Source: Onchidella celtica (taxonomy: Eukaryota; Mollusca; Gastropoda; Systellommatophora; Onchidiidae). Taken from it: a DNA stretch of 64,000 nt. The translations under genes and the position numbers were made by a program. The stretch covers positions 36,399,350 to 36,463,349 of the forward strand of contig OZ007575.1 in the NCBI GenBank assembly GCA_963931925.1. Direction: 5' to 3'. The notes beneath the pieces are model-generated. The model saw only the letters and a program-made list of their open reading frames with translations, was not told where the DNA came from and did not search any database. Position 1 is the first letter of the stretch, and every line of letters starts with the position of its first letter. Of the stretch, positions 56,440-64,000 are shown in pieces.

Positions 56440-57400
56440 CTATTTAATACGTGTTCCCAACTCTTGGAAGACAGAGGACATTACATTTTTAACTTGGTAA
56501 GAACTGTAGTGTTTCACAGCAAACGAGAAAAAAGTGTCCCGCCCAGTGAGGACATGGATTGCAAAGATGTTCAGCATGATGGCTTCGGGGATGCTGACAA
56601 ACAATATTAACGGACATGACATTACTGGTTGGCAATAATACTTTCATGAAAGATTCTATATTGACCAGACTTCTATGCATTTCTACGTGCAGGGTGTTAG
56701 CGAGATATGGCAGTACGTCTGTGTCGTCTGAGTTGCCTTTAAGGTTATGATACCCATCACTGATTTCCTGAATCATGTGATATACCACAATAACACCAGC
56801 TTTCTCGTGATTGATAGATGTGTGCTGAATTCCACCTCCCAATTGTACTGGTTGTGGGTCTGGCCTATGACAATGCGATGTGTATTAACTGAATACTACA
56901 GAGACCTCCCCTGGCTGATAGTCATCCGTCTGGTTTGTTCTTCCTACGTAACGACGGTGGGAACAAGGGTCTGCTGGGGATGCGACGGCTCTTCGTAGAG
57001 TTTTAAGAAAAATACAAATGAGTCCTCTCTGGATGGGGTGGGGGGGGGGGGGTATGCAGCAGGACTTTCTACTTAGTTTGAAACACTGGTCGAAAACCAC
57101 ATACAGAATACGAGCATTCTCATCACGAAGGATAAGTCCATTCACCGCTGAAGTGATAAAGTCAGACCCTTTGTTTGGGGAAACTTGTCGTGCATGGGTC
57201 CACAGGCAACAAGGATGTCTACATCTGAAACCCTATGGTGAAATTTTCAGTAGAAATCTTACACACTTTGTTTCAACACTGGCTTGCTGGTAGATTGCGT
57301 TTCCACCATTTGACCAAAGAGAGATGACGACAGTGAGTGAGTTGTAATGGGAAGAAAGTCTGTTAGGTTACAAACGCGTGCACAGTTGAATTCAGGTACA
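56440..57400 (-). pseudogene. Decayed gene of an uncharacterised transposon-associated, possibly FEN/XPG-nuclease-like family
   Basis: Minus-strand fragments in several frames carry, in order, motifs of a family common as uncharacterised repeat-borne proteins in invertebrates. First SLFGQMVETQSTSKPVLKQ (about 57280), then YVVFDQCFKLSRKSCC (about 57080), NHEKAGVIVVYHMIQE and GNSDDTDVLPYLANT (56690-56840), and IPEAIMLNIFAIHVLTGRDT (about 56560). The family equivalents are KTNK-type, VFDRY..S.K..R, HEEAD, SDDTDV(F)VLL and HALTGCDT. Frameshifts and stops between and within the segments show decay. I infer a FEN/XPG-like fold because HEEAD...DDTD followed by LTGCDT echoes the acidic residues and the LxGxD motif of those nucleases; no activity is shown. 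Confidence 0.5.
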
Positions 57401-58310
57401 ATATTTAGCTCAAGAGAGGAAGGTGTATCCCTGGCCCTACCGCGAATCGCACAATAATGTGTTCTCACAACTTCAGATGACAACTCTCTTTTGCCCAATA
57501 TTCTACACTCTCTATGCAAAAAATTCATTTTTTTTGTTCTACCGATGAAGGAAAAAGTGCAATCTTTCAAATATTTGCAGTTAAAAACGTAAGCAGATAA
57601 GCCATGCATTTGAAGAAATTTGTTTTCTCCCTGTTGTAAATTTGTCCCTTGCACTTATGCAGTTGCATATGTGGTTATATAACTTTGCCACCGATAGGTT
57701 TATCAGTTTTCTGCTGAAGCCTTGGGGGGGGGGGGGGCATTTAGGTCGTTTCAGTGAAAAGATCTGACCAAATGCTATGCCATACACCAATTTGCGATGC
57801 ACAGCATGTCTACTGGAAAGAAACCTCTTAACGAGGACAGGATGAAGCCCTGTACGAAAGGCAGGTAATACAGTCTGCAGTGTACGTAGCTATTGTGATC
57901 TTCTGCGAAAAAATTTGGCAGCAATCAAATGAAAAGGCCAGTCATCTTCCCTTTCTTCCCTCCCCCCCCCCCCCTTTTTCTGCCAGTACAAAAACAGTCA
58001 TGATGGACAGTCACTGCGAAACCGTTTGTCCACGATTGCGTCGTTCGCTGACTTCACAGTTTCCTGTTCACGCATGTCTAGGGTGGACCATCTTGCGAAT
58101 TTAGTGAATTTGGTGGTGAATGCTGATCTCAAAAGGTCTTTGACGACTGATCTCAGTGTCCAGCTCGCCGCAGGTTGGTCAGTTAGTTTACCGCCCTCCT
58201 GCCAGCTGGAATTGTACCCATTTAATATTTCCCAAGATCGAACAGTATCGGGTGCAGGATCATCGATATTCGGCATCGATATTGTGACGTCACAAGATAG
58301 AACTTCAAGG
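57400..58310. other. Interior of the possible 4.4-kb element, no clear gene
   Basis: Poly(G)/poly(C) runs lie at 57724 and 57963. Frames on both strands near 58000-58300 lack recognised motifs; the minus-strand one could be an upstream part of the decayed gene. Confidence 0.35.
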
Positions 58311-59189
58311 GATCACTAGTGTTGCAGTACCGTGGCTACCTAGGATCGTTGCTTACGAAGGCATTGTTACTGTCTTTACTGATGATAGCGAAACATTTTG
58401 GCCTCTCATAAAAAAAAACTCGACCGGCATCATTTCGCATCAAACTGAACCGAGATCAGTAACTATCTGACAACCTAATTCAGCAATAAAATTTTCCATA
58501 CGTCCAATCGCTAGGCTCAGACAGCCTTACATAGAAGCCACACTCAAACTATATTGCGTCAATTTGGGAACAATTTGTTGTTAAGAGGTAACAATAGCAC
58601 AGAGAGCACCCAAAAGGAACAGTTTTGGTAACAGATTGGTAAAACTACAGAAATTTATTACAGTGGTATTGGTTGTTCTTAGTACTCAGAATTGCGGAGC
58701 AGGAGAAATGAGTGCTATAATCTTGTATACAAAAAATGTTAGGACGTTTGGAAATTCTAAATTTATATTTTTGGGGGATTAATGTTACAAGTAGCAAATA
58801 AAAAAAATGTTTGTAGCATCTTTCTAAAACATCTGTGGTAAAAACATTAGATAGGACCACATTAGTCACTATAAACATGGATCAGAAATGATTTATTCGA
58901 AATTTTCAGATTTTTTGATGTGTACAGAGTTCTTGACCCATGATATGCAGAATAATGAACAAATAATACATTTGAAGCTTTCAATTCCTGGCCTGTCTAT
59001 CTGAGAGTAAGTGTGTCGAGTATCAAAGCTTTTGGTAGAAAACCAAGAAAGTGGTGAATATTTTCTTACGCCACCCCAGTTAAAATTGAGCTATATTATC
59101 TAAATAGAATTGGGGACAAAATCGCGTCTACATACGTAATGCCACCCTTTAGCCAAATATATCCGGCAGTTTCTTACGCCCAGTGGATC

Positions 59190-60000
59190 ACTTTAAATGA
59201 AAATACAACAAACAAGAGTATATTTTTTAGTGCAAGGTTCAACGCTTATTTGAAGAGATAGGGCCATTTGCCCCCCCCCCCCCTACTAAGAGCAGTGATG
59301 ACATGTATGCAGCAGTTTCCCACTGACTGCGCCATTGCAGAGAAAGTAACCACTGCCTGATTAAACATGTACCGCAACAGCATTTGCGCTTACTCTGTAA
59401 CAGCATTGGCACTCAAAATCAAATACATGTATAATAAAGTGAGGTAGAACGAGGACTAAGCGAATGTGTCTGGCACATTGGTTCTGAACGAACTGAAATC
59501 AAATGAGAAAGTATAGAATTTGCGCTGATTAAAAACAATTCAAATAAATAAAAAGTCAAAAAAAAAAAAAAAATCTGCCCAAACCGTGTCCCATTAAAAT
59601 GGCAGGCATGGGGCAGTGGTTCAAATTTGTAGGAAATCTAAACGGCCGGTCCAAATATGATACCACGCCCGCAAGGCGCAAAATAATGAGCGTGTGAAAA
59701 GCAGCAGCGATACTTGATACAGTTATGCGGTTAATAAGCTGCCTTGCAATTAGGTGACTTGCAGATATAGATGTATAAAATTTCTAAAAGGCAGAGCCGT
59801 GGATTATCTCATTATTTATTACGCCAGGATTTAATTTGTCAAAGACACAAATGTGCTCGATCTTTATTAAGACCAACGCAATTATACAGATTACTACCCG
59901 TCTTAAGAAATCAGTCGAGATTAACGTTGTTGGAAGATATTACAAGATGACTACTAAATTAATTTGATTCGAGATCTTGACGAAGCCGTAACCAAAGAAA
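59190..60000. other. No gene seen
   Basis: AT-rich non-coding spacer between two transposon candidates. It has a C run near 59271 and an A run near 59559. Confidence 0.45.
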
Positions 60001-61192
60001 CACACCCACCGAGGCGTTCTCACTACAGGCCGGTCAGCCGAATGTAGGTCAGACATGTAGTGGGCCGTCTCGCCGCAGAGAGACTGACTAGCATTAATTA
60101 AATAATACGTTTAGTACTACATGTATTACTAGAACAGAGGTCCACATGGGCTAGCTCAGATACTAGTAATGAGAAATGTGTTCTAACAAACTATCGCGTT
60201 TTCGGCATTACTTAGAACACACAAAAATGTTTTTAAAATTATGATAAGTGAAAAAATTAAACACACAAAATACCTTCATTACCAAATACTACGTGCAGGA
60301 CCAACGATGCTTGGTTCAGTTTTAAAAAAATTACATAAAATCATATGATTCATAAAACTGACAAATTGACCAAGCGATGAAGCATGGTTCAATAACACAA
60401 CTGTGCATGTACTGATGTAGATTCATTTTTTAATTCTAGATCTAGTGTGATGTGGAATTTGAGTGAATGAAAATTTCTGTGTTGTTTAAGAAACAGAACC
60501 TCATTTGAACAGTATTCGTGGTTTAATTCTGATAGCCTGCATAGAATGGCACCAGATAAAAGCCGTCATTATAATGCAGTGTATACCAGGGGAAGTTAAT
60601 AGCAATCTTTCAGACACACACTTAAATAACTCCCTATCCTCATTCAGTCATTGCCTTTACCACCACCTTCACCCTATACCAAACAAAAATGAACATGAAT
60701 GGGAGAAAGAAAAAAGACAAACTGTACAACATCAATAGCACTGACAACAATAACAATGAACTAAATGTTATTTTGTACTCACGAATACATGTAGTCTGTA
60801 ATGTGGATGCAGGCATTATAATAATTACTCCAGGGATTTATTGTGATTTTGACGTCAGTTTAGCAATCTTCCTCTTTGGATGTTTTCGCTTTGCAACTGG
60901 AGGCAGAACCGCTTCAAAAGAATAACCAAGTGAATGCAAGAAGGAGATCCTGGTGCGTGTAGATGCGACTGTTCTTTGGGGTATTTGTTAGTGTTACAGA
61001 TCTTTTGATGAGTGCAGTCTTCTTGTCATCATACTGATCCGATGCATAAATAAGCCATCACAAAGCGAAGAACTTCATCAAGTTGACTCCATGACTTAAT
61101 TTTCTTTATAAACTGGTGAAAAATCCTCTTCACACTGCAGTATGCTTCATAGTCTAAAATTAACGTCTCACTCTCAACTTTGCTTATAATAG

Positions 61193-61729
61193 TTATAATT
61201 TGAAATGAACAGAAAACTCTGGTATTGGACCGGTTCTCTCATGGCTAAGGAAAATGTAATTGTTCGGTTGTTTAGTACTCGTTGCCAAAAAACCCAGGTC
61301 TTTTAGTTTGCGACTTAACAGGTCATGGAAGCTCTCAGATTTTAGTGAGTCAAGTTCGAGAAACTCACTCATTTCATCGATATCCACTGCGCAGGCCTCT
61401 TGTGTAGACATTTTTCTGCGGCGTGGAGTAGTGGAGGTAGAAGTGGGAACACAAGATGAGGGAACATTAGGAAACACAGATGGGGGCACAGCTGGAACAT
61501 AATGCCGAGAGGAGGGGATCTTAGTTGTAGGAACATCTTTTGGCCAATGCAGGGCGCAAATCCCCATGTTTCCAATAACATCTTCTACATTCAGTTTGTT
61601 CGGTAAGCTTGCAACCCACTCGTGACACTTAGTTTTGTCCTTTGGAAATCCATAGATTGGTATTTTCTCTTTGGAATCATCAGTTTTATAGCCTGTTTTG
61701 CAGCCAAACACAGAACACTTTCGTCCCAT
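61193..61729 (-). CDS. THAP-domain protein of the P-element-like transposon (178 aa)
   Basis: The ATG at 61729 begins MGRKCSVFGCKTGYK. All C2CH ligands of a THAP zinc finger are present: C5, C10, C58 and H61 (CALH). W38, FPK (28-30) and a terminal AVPPSVF (80-86), equivalent to the AVPTIF box, are also present. So residues 1-87 are a complete DNA-binding domain. A Pro/Ser/Thr linker follows, then an acidic-helical segment (DIDEMSEFLELDSLKSESFH) and an end resembling the start of a strand-rich domain (PIPEFSVHFKL). Typical P transposases are several hundred residues with an RNase H-like core, absent here. A THAP-only protein could bind the element ends and repress transposition, as truncated P proteins do; this is inference. 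Further exons are possible. Confidence 0.88.
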   Translation of the reverse strand: MGRKCSVFGCKTGYKTDDSKEKIPIYGFPKDKTKCHEWVASLPNKLNVEDVIGNMGICALHWPKDVPTTKIPSSRHYVPAVPPSVFPNVPSSCVPTSTSTTPRRRKMSTQEACAVDIDEMSEFLELDSLKSESFHDLLSRKLKDLGFLATSTKQPNNYIFLSHERTGPIPEFSVHFKL

Positions 61730-61779
61730 TTTGAGTGAATATTTGTAGACCCCTAGTCCAGTTCATGTAAAAAGTAGAA

Positions 61780-61797
61780 TCTAGATCTAGATCTAGA
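61780..61797. promoter_or_regulatory. 18-bp perfect palindrome upstream of the THAP gene
   Basis: TCTAGATCTAGATCTAGA lies 51-68 bases upstream of the THAP start codon and is followed by CTAGATCTAC. Its position suits a promoter or operator site, possibly for autoregulation; no function is shown. Confidence 0.35.
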
Positions 61798-62703
61798 CTA
61801 GATCTACAGTCAAGGCGGTTTCCTACAATCAATAATGCAGCTCACTCACAGCCACCGTACAGCACGAAACACCACAATTTACAATGCACTGATGTTACAG
61901 AATCCCAGTTGATGTGATGAACTAAAACAAAAAAATACAGTTTACAGAATCCTTCGTTCTCTTCTTGACTTGATGAAATGAAATCAAGAGACGGATAAAT
62001 GAAGGAGTCACTTCTATGTATATTCTGATCTGTCTAGATATCTTAAAATCTTTATAATCCACGAGTTCACAAGTTGAAGCATGAGTAGCGAATGTGTAAT
62101 GTAAACTGTCTTTGAATTTCGGGAAATACAGACCGGGTCGATGCCGTACTTATTTCATTTATGGTATCGAGTCTCACTTTACTCTCTATTTTATATTTGT
62201 CATGTCGTATCGATTTGGAGTATCGATATTGTCACTGAAAAATCAGGGGGAGTAACTGCCCTTTGTTTCTGAGTGAGGCCTGGTGAGGCTAGCCAGTGGT
62301 CGGACCACTACATGTCTGACCTACATTCGGCTGACCGGCCTGTAGTGAGAACGCCTCGACACCCACAAAAATACGTCCGTAATGTTGTTTTGTACTGTAT
62401 ACATTTGACTTAAAATACAACAAACTGCGTCCAAGATTCATACAACTTCAAAAATGTCTAAAACCTACATTTTACATCATTGACTGTCGTTGCAGTAAAA
62501 AAAATATACACCAGTAAGACGTCAAACATTATATAAGACTGTTTCAAAAATAAGAAAACTGTAATATCTGCATATTTATTATTCCACATTCATTTGGCAT
62601 CCCGGTTGCGGCGATTTTCAAAAGCTCTCCCGTACAATTAATATCTCATCATATCAAATCTCAACAGCCCCATCTGCGAACACATCACCTTCTCCCTCTA
62701 AAT

Positions 62704-63081
62704 CAGTGTTTCTCAACATTTTCTGTCCCACGCCCCACTTCCATTTTCAAAATAACAACAACATCATGACCCGACAAAGTTAGTATACGGTATATTATAC
62801 AATGTGACATGCTGTGCTATTATTTGCAGCGTGCCTCAACGCTTGTACCGAAGAGTACGTAACCGGCTAGATTACGCATGACCAGTAAAGAAAGTCGTAC
62901 GTCGGTTCAGTTCGGTGTTTTAATCCGAGCTAAACAAGGAAACCACCGACAAGACATAAACAAACAACAGTTCATCTTTACCGTGAAGTTAAAAATACAC
63001 TCTGAAATTAAGATTTCTATGGAAAATCCCCACGCCCCACCAAAATACATGTCTTGGCACGTCCGACCTTGAGAAACACTA
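62704..63081. mobile_element. hAT-like MITE (378 bp)
   Basis: The left end CAGTGTTTCTCAACATTTTC and the reverse complement of the right end, TAGTGTTTCTCAAGG, form the inverted repeat, with CCACGCCCCAC near both ends. The flanking 8-mers CTCTAAAT and CTCCAGAC match at only 5 of 8, so the duplication is old or wrong. Same type as 24088-24247. Confidence 0.65.
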
Positions 63082-63089
63082 CTCCAGAC

Positions 63090-64000
63090 TCGGGCCTATT
63101 CTTGTCCCCCACTCCACAGTATTCACTGCCAGGACTTCTACTCCAGATACTCCTGTGCCAGTGCTTTCCGACGCAAAGATCCTTCCCCACAGACCTTCCA
63201 TGGCCCTTCTGGATGCATGTGAAGCCCTCTCTTGGCAGGCATGTGAACGGGATATTTATTAATGTAGCCAGGAGGCGCAGTCTTTGGCTCAAACAAGCCT
63301 GCCGCGAGCGACTAGGGGACGCTGGACAAAAAGGAATCTCCCCCCCCCCCCCAATCCTCCCCCAAGCCAGGGCGAACCCCCTCCTTCCCTCTTTTAAGCG
63401 GGTATGTGAGAGCGCAGACAATGTAAAAACAAATTAATGCTGCCTCCGAGATCCCTGCTTGACTTTTAAAGAGAAACAACAAGGAAGTCGAGTCCAGAAA
63501 ACCCGTGGATGTGACTTTCATACTAGGAGCTAGAAATTAAGACCCGATAGCCGAACAACCAACTGTTCAATAAAAATAAGTATGTTTGCCCCTGCAGTGC
63601 CAACGATAGGCAAGTGTCCGAGAAATTAAAGAAACGCATTGAAAAGGGACTTCAATATGATTAACGCAATACCGAAGGTTGCTTGCCAGGACCTAACATT
63701 CGACATTCTATTGAGATTTGATATCGTGGGGATATTAATGACAAACTCAAAGATAACTTAGAATGTACATGTTAGCAAGGGTCAAAAGTGCTTTCGGAAG
63801 GCTCGAACTAAGTACTAAACTCACACGTCCTATACATGTTTAAAAACTCAAGACTTCAAAAACATAAATGGCCATGTCTTTTTAGGAGGTCACCCCGCGT
63901 TACAGAATTTAATACACAATTAAAACACACCGAGGCATTCGGTACTCATTTAACGCTCGAAAATATCAATGCAATCATTTCTTATGGTGCTAAAAATGTA
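63090..64000. other. No gene seen to the right edge
   Basis: Non-coding. C runs at 63341-63352. Frames on both strands at 63017-63437 have low-complexity Pro/Arg/Gly content and no domain. Confidence 0.4.

Larger units (their letters stand above)
54738..59186. mobile_element. Possible 4.4-kb DNA transposon with diverged inverted ends
   Basis: The left segment 54738-54800 reads CCACTCTGGGCTACTGAAAA, TGCCGGATATAATG, AAAGGGTGGCAACG. The reverse complement of 59133-59186 reads CCACTGGGCGTAAGAAACTG, CCGGATATATTTGG, AAAGGGTGGCATTACG. The blocks CCACT, GGGC, TGCCGGATATA and TAAAGGGTGGCA are shared in order, so they form inverted ends about 4.4 kb apart. A second GGTGGCGTAAGAAA lies near 59065. No target duplication is clear. 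The interior holds a decayed gene on minus (56440-57400). Two unrelated insertions of one repeat is the alternative. Confidence 0.45.
60010..62358 (-). mobile_element. P-element-like DNA transposon (2349 bp) with perfect 54-bp inverted repeats and 8-bp target duplication
   Basis: 60010-60063 and 62305-62358 are perfect inverted repeats of 54 bp starting CGAGGCGTTCTCACTACAGG. The direct repeat ACACCCAC flanks the element at 60002-60009 and 62359-62366. The only sizeable gene is a THAP-domain protein on minus (61193-61729). An 8-bp duplication plus a THAP protein points to the P superfamily; hAT also makes 8-bp duplications but its transposases lack THAP. The perfect ends imply a recent insertion. 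At 2.3 kb with 178 codons it lacks a catalytic domain, so it is non-autonomous or internally deleted. Confidence 0.88.

Overview
The window looks like nuclear DNA of a marine invertebrate, most likely a mollusc. It is AT-rich, has small exons in long introns, and carries microsatellites, minisatellites, long poly(C)/poly(G) runs and a dense mix of transposons. The host is inferred from this style and the transposon families; no single marker proves it. There is no sign of bacterial organisation, an rRNA or a CRISPR array.

Host genes: (1) bases 3-332 (+) are the last coding stretch of a gene that enters from the left edge, with a 3' UTR and a candidate poly(A) signal at 871. (2) The best-supported gene is a PH plus FYVE protein of the Phafin/PLEKHF family on the minus strand. 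Eight coding exons (44146 down to 35690) join in consistent phase into 273 codons with acidic N- and C-terminal tails. A tiny ninth exon at 29455-29478 is only a candidate. Its introns hold many small transposons.

Mobile DNA fills most of the rest. At 1911-7165 lies a truncated Ty3/Gypsy-type LTR element whose surviving domains run Gag, protease, integrase, then reverse transcriptase. This is the order of Gmr1-like elements. Its capsid region resembles the SCAN domain, and it has a tRNA-Pro-type primer-binding site followed by a near copy. A solo LTR of the same family, with perfect 5-bp target duplications, is at 21044-22127. A second solo LTR from a different family (49271-50374) also has perfect 5-bp duplications.

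DNA transposons: 60010-62358 has perfect 54-bp terminal inverted repeats and an 8-bp target duplication, and encodes a complete THAP domain (P-element-like). Two inverted relatives of another family (10062-10483, 13848-14262) each retain only the start of a THAP domain. Other traces are pogo-like elements, hAT-like MITEs (one nested in another), a Mutator-like MITE, a Harbinger-like MITE and TTAA-type MITEs. A possible 4.4-kb element at 54738-59186 surrounds a decayed gene of an uncharacterised family that I suggest is FEN/XPG-nuclease-like. Four copies of one tRNA-derived SINE (two per strand) share an internal poly(C) tract that varies in length.

Tandem repeats include GA arrays, a 66-bp minisatellite (11575-12060), a 39-bp minisatellite (15390-15735) and 60-70-bp arrays at 24430-24830 and 41640-42130. 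The regions 25000-28850, 44150-48860 and 52400-54480 show no gene I can support.
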